This document shows positions 1-9,359 of a stretch of DNA of 64,000 bases, in pieces (position 1 is the first letter of the stretch; each line of letters begins with the position of its first letter). Source of the stretch: a virus; IMG/VR virus record IMGVR_UViG_3300045256_000135, positions 1 through 64,000 of that record; one strand, given 5' to 3'. The notes under the pieces were generated by a model. The model ran no database searches and had not been told where the DNA came from. It worked only from the letters and a program-made list of their open reading frames with translations. The position numbers were made by a program, and so were the translations under genes.

Positions 1-225
1 ACCGCTGGTTTTGGTGACCCTGGCTTCGTGGGTCAGTGGACCCTCGAGATCAGTGTAGTCCAGATAGTAACATTGAAAATTGGTATGCGTATTGCACAGG
101 TGCGTTTCATGGAGATTGCAGACCACGATCTTGGGTATGATCTCTACCAAGGGCATTACGGAGCAGATGCGATAGGTGCTGTAGAGTCCCGCGTTGACCA
201 GCAGATCAAGGAGCATTTCAAGTGA
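1..225 (+). CDS. dcd: dCTP deaminase, C-terminal part (cut by window edge)
   Basis: The reading frame is already open at base 1, so only the last 74 residues are present. The segment G-F-x-G-Q-W-T-L-E followed by I-G-M-R-I-A-Q matches the C-terminal core of trimeric dCTP deaminase. That enzyme turns dCTP into dUTP and feeds dTMP synthesis, and it shares a fold with dUTPase. The SR dipeptide near the end is also usual in the family. The next gene starts at a GTG overlapping its stop by 4 bases, so they are co-translated. The catalytic Glu lies upstream of the window and could not be checked. Confidence 0.8.
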   Translation, partial: TAGFGDPGFVGQWTLEISVVQIVTLKIGMRIAQVRFMEIADHDLGYDLYQGHYGADAIGAVESRVDQQIKEHFK

Positions 226-455
226 GCATTGAAGAGTTCGCCGTTGAAGCTGGCACATGGACAAGAACTCGAAGCAAGAAGATTCGGTGTGTTTTCTGCG
301 ATCACACCACATGTGATCTTAAGCTTACGTTGAAGCACACTTGGGGAGCACATGCATCTTGCCTGGGTGTAACTCGTCGTAGCTCAAAGGGTGGTGGTTT
401 GACGACCGCGGGTTTATCACGAGCTCTCGCTGGGTACACTCCACATCTTGGGTAG
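222..455 (+). CDS. small C2H2-like zinc-finger protein
   Basis: A 77-residue protein from a GTG overlapping the dcd stop. Residues about 22-45 hold C-x2-C, a hydrophobic stretch, then H-x4-H, the spacing of a C2H2 finger, so nucleic-acid binding is possible. The C-terminal third is low complexity and not recognisable. Function unknown. Confidence 0.55.
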   Translation: MSIEEFAVEAGTWTRTRSKKIRCVFCDHTTCDLKLTLKHTWGAHASCLGVTRRSSKGGGLTTAGLSRALAGYTPHLG

Positions 456-458
456 TCC

Positions 459-1592
459 ATGATTCTTGTTGACTATTCCGACGTACATTTCGCAAACTAT
501 TCCAGTGGCGTTTCACTACAAGATGTGGTAGCTGTAGACCAAGCAGTTACGGCTTGCGCACAGGAAGTGGGGGCGGATGCTATCATCTTTGGCGGGGATC
601 GATTTCTGAGTCACACGCCAACCGATGACGTCAGGCTTGAAGCAGACCGATGTCAACGCGATCGCAACGATCTCGGCATCGTCACGTTCAGCTTGGTAGG
701 AAACCATGACTGGTGGGGTAAAAGCTCAGTTACTGGGCATTCAAACCGTTTTGCACAGGAGCTGTGGAGCCAACGGCATGAGAATCTGGTTGTGATGGAC
801 GCACCCATCACGTATAGACACCCGAAGTTGCCGAAGCTTGCGGTCCACGCACTTCCAGCTGGAACGCACATTTCCGAGGCGCAGTTCGAACTACTGCCAA
901 ATGGTCACAATGTGCTGGTGTTCCATGACCTCCTGATGGGCGCGGTGATCGATGTTCAGACACAATATCGAGCGCCAAAAGGGTTGAACATCGCAGATCT
1001 GGATGACGAGCGTTTTGATTGTGTTTTGGGCGGAGATGTGCATATTCCCCAGAAGCTTCCGTTTGTCAAAACTCGGGGTGGGTATTGTGGGAGTCCAATA
1101 CAGCAAAGCAGGCGCGATCGGGGTGGTGACACAGGCTGGCTAGTTGTTGAGATAGAGTCCGACTTCTCTAAGCCAGTTCAAGCGCGGAAGTTTCAGTCTA
1201 CTTTTGTCTCTTCGCCTTGTCCTCGTTTTGTGGATGCAACGTTTGACCATTTGCCCACTGCACAAGAGCTAGAGGTAGAGGTGAACATTCACTATGGCGA
1301 ATCGTGCAAGGGCAACATTGTTGATGTCTTCATCACTGGTCCTCAGACGATGTTGGATCAGATATCACCAGAATATTCAGAGAGGCTACGGATAGACTTA
1401 GGCGCTAAGCGGGTTAAACTTGTCTTGAAGCTGATTCAGAACAATACAGCTATCATTACTACTCAGCTTCAGCAAACCTCTCTTATAGCCGATTACGCGT
1501 CTTTTCTAGCGACACAGCAACTTGCTGGATTGAGTGAGACATCGTTAATCGAGAAGATCCAAAACGCGATCCGAGGAGCAGGACTGTCATGA
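459..1592 (+). CDS. SbcD/Mre11/gp47-like metallophosphoesterase nuclease subunit
   Basis: A 377-residue calcineurin-like phosphoesterase. Visible metal-binding motifs are D-x-H (residues 8-10), GGD (45-47), GNHD (81-84), a His in V-F-H-D (about 156) and GGDVH (191-195). The order fits SbcD/Mre11 and T4 gp47, the nuclease that works with an SbcC/gp46 ATPase on DNA ends in recombination and phage DNA processing. The SbcC-like partner lies 184 bases downstream in the same run of overlapping genes. The C-terminal 150 residues probably form the capping and partner-binding region. Confidence 0.85.
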   Translation: MILVDYSDVHFANYSSGVSLQDVVAVDQAVTACAQEVGADAIIFGGDRFLSHTPTDDVRLEADRCQRDRNDLGIVTFSLVGNHDWWGKSSVTGHSNRFAQELWSQRHENLVVMDAPITYRHPKLPKLAVHALPAGTHISEAQFELLPNGHNVLVFHDLLMGAVIDVQTQYRAPKGLNIADLDDERFDCVLGGDVHIPQKLPFVKTRGGYCGSPIQQSRRDRGGDTGWLVVEIESDFSKPVQARKFQSTFVSSPCPRFVDATFDHLPTAQELEVEVNIHYGESCKGNIVDVFITGPQTMLDQISPEYSERLRIDLGAKRVKLVLKLIQNNTAIITTQLQQTSLIADYASFLATQQLAGLSETSLIEKIQNAIRGAGLS

Positions 1593-1777
1593 AGGTGTTC
1601 GACTATCACTGCAAGAATGGGCATACGCACGAGAAGCTGTTCCTTTTGTCTGAGCTTCCACCACCTGAATTTGCAAAATGCAATCAGTGTGAGGAGCAAG
1701 CTGAGGTTCAGAGATTCTATGTAGCAAAACCAGTGAACATGCCGATGTCAAATACCACCTACACGCAAGGGCACTGA
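1589..1777 (+). CDS. FmdB-type zinc-ribbon protein
   Basis: A 62-residue protein overlapping its neighbours at both ends (4 bases and 1 base). It begins with F-D-Y-H-C and carries a second C-x2-C at about residues 32-35, the layout of FmdB-family zinc ribbons. Its place between the two nuclease subunits suggests co-expression with them. A role in the complex is inference only. Confidence 0.65.
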   Translation: MKVFDYHCKNGHTHEKLFLLSELPPPEFAKCNQCEEQAEVQRFYVAKPVNMPMSNTTYTQGH

Positions 1778-3777
1778 TGCTTCGTTTGTTGTCGGTTAAC
1801 CCGACAGGGTTTGCAAGCTATGGAATCTGTGAGACGGTACAGATAGACCAGCAGGGCTTGGTAAACCTTCTGGGGAGAAACCTAGACAAGGACAACAGCT
1901 CAAACGGATCAGGGAAGACATCCCTGTTCAATGTGGTAACTGCATGCTTGTTTGGTAAGGTTGAGTCGTACGTTGCAGGTTCGCTTCAGGTAAACGACGC
2001 CCTTGTGAACGAGGTGCTTGGCCTCGGCATGTGTATTCGCACTGAATGGGTCAACACGAATGGTCAGCACTGGCGTGTTACTCTGAGCAGAAAGTGGGAG
2101 GGTGCAACACCCTATCCGAATGACTCAAAGTTGTGGCCATTTCGAGGGACTGATATCTACCTTGAGCAGGAGGTCTCTGGCGCATGGGTGGATCGTCGGA
2201 AAGCTGAGATGCCGAAAACGCGGCACGAGGTCTTAGCAGCAGTAGGGATATCATATGAGCGCTTTCTGTCAACGTCATACCTTACTCAGAGCTCTGGTGG
2301 TCTGGCGTTTATTCGCGGAACAAATGCTCAGCAGATGTCCGGAATCTTTGAGTCACTAGGACTGAGGACGTGGGAACTGGTTTTAGCCGAGTTGAAGACA
2401 AAGCGAGATTACGCTAAGTCAAGAAAAGAGGCTAGTGCTTCAGCATTGGCTGGAGTTCGTACTGCTATCGACCACGTTAAGAAAAGTGCTTCGTTACTGT
2501 CAGATGAGCAAGAAGCCTCTCTGAGCCGGGAGAGAGCGGGTTGTGTTCAGGCTAAAGCTACGGCAGATCAGAAGCTCGCCGAGATTTCGGATCGTATATC
2601 TCAGCTGCTGAAAAAGAAAGCGTTGAGTGACGCTAACATCAATCCGTTTGACAGCGAGCTAGGCAATGTACGCTCACAGCTAAGGACCCTTCGGTCTAAT
2701 CCAAAGCAAGATATTGGGATCTTTCAGCTACAAGCCGAAATCTCAGCCATTGCTAGCAAGGTCGCATCGACCCGAACAGAGATTCAGTCTGTGACCACAA
2801 CCAAGGTGTGCAAGACTTGTGGACAGACGATCAAAACGTCGGATCATCTCCTCTCAAGCCTGATGTCTGCACTCTCAACAGCGGAGAGTGATAAGCTGTC
2901 TTTAGAGAGCAAACTCAAGCAGCTAACCGAGCTGAGAGAGTCTGAGAGGCAGCTCGAGATAGCATCACTTGAGAAGCAAGAACTTCAATTGCAAGCTTCG
3001 TCTACCACCTGGTTGGCGTCGAAAACTATTGACGATCCGGGTCCTGAGATCGTGGTTCTGCAGCAAGAGTCGACGCAAGTTATTGGTGTGCTATCCTTAG
3101 CAAATCAGCGAATTGGAGCGATTGACAGCTCACTTAAGATGTCGGCAGATGGGAAGCAGAAACTACAACAACTTGAGTTTCAAGAAGCCGCACTAGCTGC
3201 AGAGTTCACAGTACTCGAACGAGACTTCCTCGAGTACGAGTGGCTTTATACGCATTCAGGTGACAAGGGGTTCAAGTCGTGGAAGTTGGCAACTTGTGTT
3301 GACCGGTTAAACTCGCTATTAGCTGAGGTGCTCTCGGAGATTGATCCTAGTCTTAAGGTGTGGTGTCAATCGTTCAGAGTCAAAGCTAAGGCCGGCAAAG
3401 AGGTGAAACAAGAGGATCTCATCCACGAGTTCACAATCTTTGTGAAAGACGGTGCAAAGTCTACGGTTCCCATTGAGCTGTACAGTGGTGGTGAATCGAG
3501 TTTGATTGCCATCGCACTGATGGTTGCACAGTGGCGTCTTGGATCAGAGGTTGGCGGAGGGACTAACTTTCTTGCTCTTGATGAAGTAGCCTCAGCTCTA
3601 GATGCCAGAGCAAGCCAGCTCGTTGCCAATTTCATCGAGAGCATGAAAGCTCATGGCAAGACGGTAGTGATGATTAGTCACAACAATCTGATTGACGTGA
3701 TCGACTTTGACCATAAGTGGGTTGTTACGAAACAGCATGATATCTCCACGATCGAAGTTATTGGTGGAGGTAAATAG
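1777..3777 (+). CDS. SbcC/Rad50/gp46-like recombination ATPase
   Basis: A 666-residue SMC-type ATPase. The Walker A loop ends in GSGKT (44-48). Long coiled-coil arms flank a C-K-T-C zinc hook near residues 345-348. An ABC signature Y-S-G-G-E-S lies near 569, Walker B L-A-L-D-E near 600 and the H-loop M-I-S-H near 633. The short arms match phage gp46 rather than bacterial SbcC. With the upstream phosphoesterase it should form the DNA-end processing complex used in phage recombination and replication. Confidence 0.9.
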   Translation: MLRLLSVNPTGFASYGICETVQIDQQGLVNLLGRNLDKDNSSNGSGKTSLFNVVTACLFGKVESYVAGSLQVNDALVNEVLGLGMCIRTEWVNTNGQHWRVTLSRKWEGATPYPNDSKLWPFRGTDIYLEQEVSGAWVDRRKAEMPKTRHEVLAAVGISYERFLSTSYLTQSSGGLAFIRGTNAQQMSGIFESLGLRTWELVLAELKTKRDYAKSRKEASASALAGVRTAIDHVKKSASLLSDEQEASLSRERAGCVQAKATADQKLAEISDRISQLLKKKALSDANINPFDSELGNVRSQLRTLRSNPKQDIGIFQLQAEISAIASKVASTRTEIQSVTTTKVCKTCGQTIKTSDHLLSSLMSALSTAESDKLSLESKLKQLTELRESERQLEIASLEKQELQLQASSTTWLASKTIDDPGPEIVVLQQESTQVIGVLSLANQRIGAIDSSLKMSADGKQKLQQLEFQEAALAAEFTVLERDFLEYEWLYTHSGDKGFKSWKLATCVDRLNSLLAEVLSEIDPSLKVWCQSFRVKAKAGKEVKQEDLIHEFTIFVKDGAKSTVPIELYSGGESSLIAIALMVAQWRLGSEVGGGTNFLALDEVASALDARASQLVANFIESMKAHGKTVVMISHNNLIDVIDFDHKWVVTKQHDISTIEVIGGGK

Positions 3778-3781
3778 ACTC

Positions 3782-4045
3782 ATGCGAAAGCTAACAAGCA
3801 CAATAGCTCAAGCTGAGGCTGCAGCTAACACTGTAGAGCTGTACGAGGGTAAGAAGCAGCGGGAGTTCTCGGGTATTCAGTACACGCTTGAGCAGGATGA
3901 TGCAGTGCTCATCACTGGTCGATTTCCACAAAAGCGAGTCAGTGAGATTGTTCTGTCCAAGGAGGGCAAGGACTATCTCGGAGGCATCTATCGTAATGCG
4001 GGTTCTGAACTTCAAAGAATCATCACCTTCTGGTTCGACAAGTGA
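3782..4045 (+). CDS. small protein of unknown function
   Basis: An 87-residue protein. The ATG at 3782 follows GGAGG about 12 bases upstream, at the end of the ATPase gene. It has a helical N-terminus and a basic centre, with no family recognised. It overlaps the next gene's preferred start by 50 bases. Confidence 0.6.
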   Translation: MRKLTSTIAQAEAAANTVELYEGKKQREFSGIQYTLEQDDAVLITGRFPQKRVSEIVLSKEGKDYLGGIYRNAGSELQRIITFWFDK

Positions 4046-4988
4046 TTCTGTTCAGGTTGAGCCATCTGGCTTGATCTTCAGAGCAGACACTCAATTTCAG
4101 TTCAACTGGGCTATCGAACCATTCCCGTACACCCGCCTGAATCACAACTCACGCTGGACAGCTGGTCCAGGATCGCAAGAGTTTCAGTACATGGCTTGGG
4201 TCGACAAGATTCGAGAGCTCTACGATACCCTTGACTACAATAGCATCACTGGCGTCCCCTTTCATGAACCACTCTCAGTTCGCGGGGACTTTTTTGTCTC
4301 GGAAAATTGCAGTGGCAAGGACCTTGACAATTTGGTTAAGGGGATCATGGACTGCATGAATCCTTCACGAAAGAAGGACTTTAGTGGGCTGAGAACGTTT
4401 GTCTGGGTTGATGATAGACAGATCGTTTCGCATGGACCTTACACGAAGCGCCCACAAAAAGTGCTGCCAAACATCGCAATCACAGTAGCACCATTGTGGT
4501 CAAGGTACAAGCACAATCTGAACTTCGCACCACGCCCGTTGCTTGGCTGGCCACAGTCTGCACAGGGATGGATGTGGCCACACCCAGAGAGTGATCAGTT
4601 TCGGGGGTTCACAAAACTCGAGTTTTTATTGTGGCACAGATTCTGCCATGTAACTCAAGGGATCTCACCTCAGGCATTCCACGAATTGCTAGCGACAGGT
4701 GAAGAGTCAACAAACGAAGCAATTGCTTCAGGTAAAACAAAGCTAGGAGCAAAAGTGCAGCGTGTGGTCTCAGTGATCAAGGAACGTTTGCCAGATCCAA
4801 TTGGGTGGTTTGAGCAGACTCCATTCGACCAGTTGACGTTTGAGTCTACTGCTCGTGAACTGTCTGAAGAGTTACGCGTAGCGTGGTCCAGTATTCGTGC
4901 AAGCTTGATGCATCAGTTCATTGACTGGTCCAGGCCACAGACCGATGACAATCTGAAAGCTTTCGCAAAGCGCTACGAGAAACGATGA
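3996..4988 (+). CDS. RusA-like Holliday junction resolvase with long C-terminal extension
   Basis: Residues about 108-118 read K-D-L-D-N-L-V-K-G-I-M, followed about 30 residues later by D-D-R-Q-I-V. This is the acidic D-x-D-N-hh-K plus DD arrangement of RusA resolvases, which cut four-way DNA junctions. RusA is normally about 120 residues. This protein has a further 170 C-terminal residues of unknown role, mostly helical. The ATG at 3996 is chosen because GGAGG lies 11 bases upstream. The frame is open further back to 3888, but that part overlaps the previous gene. Confidence 0.7.
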   Translation: MRVLNFKESSPSGSTSDSVQVEPSGLIFRADTQFQFNWAIEPFPYTRLNHNSRWTAGPGSQEFQYMAWVDKIRELYDTLDYNSITGVPFHEPLSVRGDFFVSENCSGKDLDNLVKGIMDCMNPSRKKDFSGLRTFVWVDDRQIVSHGPYTKRPQKVLPNIAITVAPLWSRYKHNLNFAPRPLLGWPQSAQGWMWPHPESDQFRGFTKLEFLLWHRFCHVTQGISPQAFHELLATGEESTNEAIASGKTKLGAKVQRVVSVIKERLPDPIGWFEQTPFDQLTFESTARELSEELRVAWSSIRASLMHQFIDWSRPQTDDNLKAFAKRYEKR

Positions 4989-6124
4989 TTTCTGGATCTA
5001 CCGAAGTGCTCGTGCCAACCAACCCCTCGGACTCCAAGGTGTTTGTGTTCACCATTGATACGAGCTCGTCTGAGTACAAGTTTGCGCTCAAGCGTTGGGA
5101 GAAGGACCAAAGCGTTTCTGAACGTACACTAGCGTCTCTTGAAGAGTTTCACAAGACTCTGGTGGTGGACAAGCTTGAGTCTGAGACCTGGCCGTCATTA
5201 ATTCTCCGATTGACAGATTTTGCTTTAACCAAGACTGATGCTGGTACTGAGCTTAGTGTGTGTTTTGATGAGCTCCCAAAGATTGACCTCCCCGCACACT
5301 TGTTGAATCCAACGCAAGACGCTAATTATGGGCATCTACCACCCCTAACTGAAGCCGATTACTCAGCTGCAGTTGAGACTGCTTGGGCATCAATCAAGCA
5401 AAAGCATGCAATGCTTTATGAGGACCCTGAACATCTGGTGGTCGAATTGGGGGATTGGGTAGTGCTTGACTCGATCTCTAAGCGTTCGGGTGATTTGTGG
5501 AAGGCTGGGTGCTTCGTAAACCAGAAGCATCATGTGATTGATGGGGCTCTGAAGCCAAAATCGTTGTTGACTGAGTTGATTGGCAAGTCGAAGGGTAATC
5601 ACAAGCTTGTGCTAGCTCTTGACGAGCAGTTTGGCATACTAGCGGGACAGATGGTTGAAATGGATTTGACGATTAAGTCCATCCTTATCAACAAGATCCC
5701 CACTAACGAAGAGTTGCTTGAGCTTCTCCGAGAGGAAAATCCGAAGCTCACTTTTGCAGAGTTGACTGATAGAATCGTGTCTCAGACCAGAAAGACGGTC
5801 TACGAGAAATGGGAGCGAGATGCTGCTAAGCATCTCTTAACTCAGGTTGTCTCTGAGATCACCATTCCGGAGTTTCCGCGTTCCTGGATTGAGGCTAAAA
5901 AAGACCAGTTGAAAGAGCAGTTAGCCAAAAGCGATCTCCGAATTGCACCGTCCACTGTAGATTCGATTGTACACGAGGAAGTGATGATCGAAGCTATTAC
6001 AGTGGCAGTTCTGTTCAATTACGGGTTGGCGACAGGTATAACTAGACAGCGCAATACGCCTATAGGTGAGTACCTGTACCAATGCATGCGAAGACTTCTG
6101 GAAAGGCACCAACTGGCCCAGTAA
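4985..6124 (+). CDS. protein of unknown function in the recombination operon
   Basis: A 379-residue protein overlapping the RusA-like gene by 4 bases (ATGA). It has a mixed charged and helical composition, with no catalytic motif, zinc site or membrane segment seen. The C-terminal 100 residues are strongly helical. Context suggests DNA metabolism, but the sequence itself does not. Confidence 0.75.
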   Translation: MISGSTEVLVPTNPSDSKVFVFTIDTSSSEYKFALKRWEKDQSVSERTLASLEEFHKTLVVDKLESETWPSLILRLTDFALTKTDAGTELSVCFDELPKIDLPAHLLNPTQDANYGHLPPLTEADYSAAVETAWASIKQKHAMLYEDPEHLVVELGDWVVLDSISKRSGDLWKAGCFVNQKHHVIDGALKPKSLLTELIGKSKGNHKLVLALDEQFGILAGQMVEMDLTIKSILINKIPTNEELLELLREENPKLTFAELTDRIVSQTRKTVYEKWERDAAKHLLTQVVSEITIPEFPRSWIEAKKDQLKEQLAKSDLRIAPSTVDSIVHEEVMIEAITVAVLFNYGLATGITRQRNTPIGEYLYQCMRRLLERHQLAQ

Positions 6125-6699
6125 CCTGCACAGGTTACGGTTGTGATCGCCCGATCGAAGGCGCATTCGAATTTTGTCAACAGTGTCGAGACGAATATTC
6201 GATCAAAGCCCTTGAATTGATGCGTGAGTTTGGCGCACCAATTCAACAGGTGATCATTGAGGCTACCAAGATGTTTCAGGATGCGCAAGGCATTGCTGAT
6301 TATCTTGGTGTGAGCTTGCCGACACTGTACAGTTGGATTCACCGTTTCCAACGTGTGTCATTCAAGCAGTTCAAGCGTAAATACGTGTGTGCCGGGAAGA
6401 CCTGCATCGTTGTTGACCATGGTTCAACTGAATACGCTTGGAAGTACACAATCTCAGATCGTGTGCATAATCGCAAAGGGTGCATTTGCTTTGTCGAAGG
6501 CTCAGATCGACTTTTCCTTACCACCATGAGCGCAGAAGCAGTCTCCGAGGTCTTACACGCTGAGGTTGTACTTGAGCGATCAACCGACATCCACCACATC
6601 CGCTATCCTGTCAGATTACCAATCTTCGGACAGCCAACAGTTAAGCCCAGTAATCCCTACAGCTGGCGAACTAAGAGAAAGACCGAAGACGAGGAGTGA
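6082..6699 (+). CDS. zinc-ribbon and helix-turn-helix protein
   Basis: A 205-residue protein with an N-terminal C-x4-C...C-x2-C cluster (residues 16-36). A helix-turn-helix follows near residues 70-90, where A-D-Y-L-G-V-S-L-P-T-L-Y-S-W resembles an excisionase/MerR-type recognition helix. It is probably a DNA-binding regulator. It overlaps the previous gene by 43 bases and the next open frame by 134 bases, which is unusual here. Confidence 0.65.
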   Translation: MHAKTSGKAPTGPVTCTGYGCDRPIEGAFEFCQQCRDEYSIKALELMREFGAPIQQVIIEATKMFQDAQGIADYLGVSLPTLYSWIHRFQRVSFKQFKRKYVCAGKTCIVVDHGSTEYAWKYTISDRVHNRKGCICFVEGSDRLFLTTMSAEAVSEVLHAEVVLERSTDIHHIRYPVRLPIFGQPTVKPSNPYSWRTKRKTEDEE

Positions 6700-7003
6700 G
6701 TGTGCGGATGTTCTAAGACCCTGCCCATATGTCTCTTGTCGGTACAATACGCAGCTCGACGTCTCCGAGAAGGGTGAGGTGCGGGTCCACTTAGTTGTGT
6801 ACAAAGAGGATCAAGCAGATTCGTCTTGTGCGCTTGATCTAGCTGATGATGATGGTCACTTTGAAGAGAAAGAGATTGCTGATCTGCTGGGGCTTACTCC
6901 GGAAGAAGTCAAGCAAACCCTCGAGAGTGCTTTCCGAAAGCTTCGACACTTCTCCAAGGTCGATCTCATTCGATTCCTGTATACGCAGACTACAGAAGAC
7001 TGA
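6566..7003 (+). CDS. sigma-70 region-4-like DNA-binding regulator
   Basis: The clear part begins near residue 37. R-P-C-P-Y-V-S-C-R-Y is followed by C-A-L-D-L-A-D and then a helix-turn-helix (I-A-D-L-L-G-L-T-P-E-E-V-K-Q). This layout is known from sigma-factor-like proteins of myxobacteria and their mobile elements, where the helix-turn-helix resembles sigma region 4. The only in-frame ATG is at 6566 and gives a 134-base overlap with the previous gene, so the true start is uncertain. It sits just upstream of the late operon and a palindrome at 7018-7042, so it is the obvious candidate regulator. Confidence 0.65.
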   Translation: MYLSDQPTSTTSAILSDYQSSDSQQLSPVIPTAGELRERPKTRSECADVLRPCPYVSCRYNTQLDVSEKGEVRVHLVVYKEDQADSSCALDLADDDGHFEEKEIADLLGLTPEEVKQTLESAFRKLRHFSKVDLIRFLYTQTTED

Positions 7004-7017
7004 AAAGTTCGTGTAAC

Positions 7018-7042
7018 GTTCTCATAGTATGATTGTGAGAAC
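7018..7042. promoter_or_regulatory. operator-like inverted repeat around a TATGAT -10 box
   Basis: The arms GTTCTCA (7018-7024) and TGAGAAC (7036-7042) are perfect complements around an 11-base spacer. That spacer contains TATGAT at 7028-7033, the same -10 hexamer used by the repeated promoter elsewhere in the window. A regulator bound here would cover the promoter of the structural operon beginning at 7074. Confidence 0.55.
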
Positions 7043-7073
7043 AGTCACGTTATCTCTTCTGGAGTGCAAAGTT

Positions 7074-8729
7074 ATGCGTATAACAGATGCTGCTAAGGAC
7101 GGACTCCCACTCGCTCTCAGTTCGGAGGCCTTTAGTCGCATTGCTCAGGCGGTTGATGCACCGCCGGTTGAGCAAGAGCAACCAGTTGAAGAGCCACTTG
7201 CTCCTGTTGCAGGAGATGACAACGTTGATCTTGGGCCTGACTTCAAGTCGGCTCAGGCAAAGGTTGCATCACTCGGGTACAAGCCTATTGGCTCCCTGAT
7301 GTATAAGAAGGCCCATCGTATTTGGACGATGGAGCACAGCCCAAATGGGTTTGCACTTGTTCGGATGGCTGCAGAGCCTGCAGAATTCCCCGAGCAGGAC
7401 GGTGAGTCTCACGAAGCTCCAGACACACTTCACCCAGAAGAAAAGCAAGCTCAGTTTGACGAGGATGAAGAGGACGAAGGAGCTACTGATCCAGATGCGT
7501 GCCCACAGTGTGGATCAGTGCCAGGCAGTGGTGCAACGAGAGGGTGCCCAGGTTGTGACCCGAAACTGCTGTACGGGTACGACGTTCCTGATTCAGCCTA
7601 CAAGAAGGCTAGCGTTCAGTACAGAGATCGCTATGGGGTCCAGCTAAAGGTTGGACAGAAGGTTTCGTACACCCTTGGTGGTGACTATGTTACGGGCAGA
7701 GTCGAGCGTGTCTATGATGGATACGCAGATGTTCGTCTCGCCAATCAGATGGACGAAGGGGTCCCACACGAGATGCTGGTTGTCAAGCGTGCTTCAGACG
7801 ACATGGAGACGAATCCGCTAGAGGATCCTGATGGTGTCCCCGATGACATGTCGATGCACAAGAGCCTCTCAGCCGGCCGGATGATTCTGGCTTTTGCTAC
7901 CTGGGGCGCCCACATCGCAGATCAGGTGGTAGATGCTCCTGGGCTTACCCCACGACTGAAGACTGCAATGCTCCAAGCGGTTCCAGAGCAACACCGCTCG
8001 ATGAAGCGGATTGCCTCACGTGAGGCACTAGTGAAGCATGCAGGTGCTGCTAAGGAATCAGCAGTTCGCCGGATCGTCCTTGAAGGCATCAAGGTGCGAA
8101 AGCTGGCGAAGAAGAACAACCTGCCATTCCTACTGCAGTGGCACCTCCGCAATGATGATTCGCCAAAGGCTCGATTCAAGGCAATCAAGGCCTATCGAGC
8201 TGGTGCTCTTCCTGAGCAGAAGATTCTCAAGCAAGCTGTTGATTCAGTCGCTGAGAACTACTGGGAGCAATACTTCGGCGAGTACGGGCGGATCTGGGTT
8301 CAGGATGTAAAACGCCGGATCAAGGCTGATTACGTTGCTGAGAAGCTTCGCCGCCAGGGTGTTGACAACAAAGCAGTCGACTACTGGTCGAATTACTACG
8401 GTGATTACGGTGGAAAACTGGTTGACGAAGTGAGTCGTTCGCTTGATGAGAAGCCAAAGGCTAGTGGGAAGAAGACAGCAGCTCCTTATGGGGTTGACGC
8501 TCCTCCAATGCCACTTCCACAACCTGTCAACCGCAGAGACATCTTTGCAGGCAAGACGTTTCTGTTCGACGAGTCACTAGGTAACAATCGGGTTGCGTTG
8601 CAGAGAGTTGAGAATGGTTTCAACCTCTTGGTTCGAGTTGCAAATGCGCAGAAAGGCCAATTCATTCGGTCAAAGGATGAAGCCCTAGGCGCTTTCGCTA
8701 GAGAAGTGAAGGCCCACATTACGGGCTGA
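7074..8729 (+). CDS. large probable virion protein with zinc ribbon and tandem Tyr/Trp repeats
   Basis: A 551-residue protein. The ATG at 7074 is preferred over 7029 because 7029 lies inside the promoter palindrome, while GGAG stands 9 bases before 7074. It contains a C-P-Q-C...C-P-G-C ribbon near residue 145, then an SH3/KOW-like beta segment near 190-235. Two similar helical repeats near 395-450 each contain Y-W-x2-Y-(F/Y)-G-(E/D)-Y-G. No family is recognised. Size, acidic linkers and neighbours suggest a structural or packaged protein. Confidence 0.75.
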   Translation: MRITDAAKDGLPLALSSEAFSRIAQAVDAPPVEQEQPVEEPLAPVAGDDNVDLGPDFKSAQAKVASLGYKPIGSLMYKKAHRIWTMEHSPNGFALVRMAAEPAEFPEQDGESHEAPDTLHPEEKQAQFDEDEEDEGATDPDACPQCGSVPGSGATRGCPGCDPKLLYGYDVPDSAYKKASVQYRDRYGVQLKVGQKVSYTLGGDYVTGRVERVYDGYADVRLANQMDEGVPHEMLVVKRASDDMETNPLEDPDGVPDDMSMHKSLSAGRMILAFATWGAHIADQVVDAPGLTPRLKTAMLQAVPEQHRSMKRIASREALVKHAGAAKESAVRRIVLEGIKVRKLAKKNNLPFLLQWHLRNDDSPKARFKAIKAYRAGALPEQKILKQAVDSVAENYWEQYFGEYGRIWVQDVKRRIKADYVAEKLRRQGVDNKAVDYWSNYYGDYGGKLVDEVSRSLDEKPKASGKKTAAPYGVDAPPMPLPQPVNRRDIFAGKTFLFDESLGNNRVALQRVENGFNLLVRVANAQKGQFIRSKDEALGAFAREVKAHITG

Positions 8730-8747
8730 TTCTGAAGGAGAACGAAC

Positions 8748-9359
8748 ATGGCACAGGACGTTGTCAGCGTAAAGAACAACACGAGCTACCCGCTTTCATT
8801 CGAAGCAACAATTGCTCCGAAGGTGGTTCGGGCTAGCATCGCAGCTGGTGCAACTGCATCAGTCCCTCTTCCGATTGGTGTCACTGCAGAAGACCTTGCC
8901 ACTTCTCCAGAGGTCAAGGCGGAGAATGCAAAGGTCTCTCCGAACTTTTCGGTGACCTCGCCTCCCCAGACAGGGTTGGTTGGTAATCTCACGGACGTGG
9001 AGATTCTTCGCGCCTCTCAGGCAGTTGCAGCCACAGTCGCTGCTCCTGGCCTACAGCTCGGCATGGTCAACCGTGGTGGCCAGCTGTACAAGCTCAGAGT
9101 CATTTCGCCGGTTGCTTCAGCGGCGGGTGAGTCCTGGGTCATTACTCAGCTGCGTAAGAACGGAACTAACGTTCTCGCAGCTAACCTTACGCTAGCCGCC
9201 TCGACGGCAGCTAGAACGGTTGTTGAGGTTGATCTCACGTCGCTTGGCCTCACTGCGGCGGATGGCGATGTGTTCGATTGCCTCGTCACCTACACTGCAG
9301 GTGGTGGCCCCACGCCGCTTGCGAACCTCCAGGTGTCTCTCGTTATCGCGAGCATCTGA
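8748..9359 (+). CDS. beta-rich probable virion decoration protein
   Basis: A 203-residue protein with a strong ribosome site (AAGGAG, 8 bases before ATG). It is rich in Ala, Val, Thr and Ser, has no Cys until near the end, and alternates in a beta-strand pattern typical of capsid decoration or tail proteins. It follows the previous structural gene by 18 bases. Assignment rests on composition and context only. Confidence 0.7.
   Translation: MAQDVVSVKNNTSYPLSFEATIAPKVVRASIAAGATASVPLPIGVTAEDLATSPEVKAENAKVSPNFSVTSPPQTGLVGNLTDVEILRASQAVAATVAAPGLQLGMVNRGGQLYKLRVISPVASAAGESWVITQLRKNGTNVLAANLTLAASTAARTVVEVDLTSLGLTAADGDVFDCLVTYTAGGGPTPLANLQVSLVIASI

Noticed and set aside
7029-7073. ATG 7029 as the start of the large late gene
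   Set aside because: It lies inside the -10 box and palindrome, so it would be upstream of the expected transcript start. ATG 7074 has a proper ribosome site.
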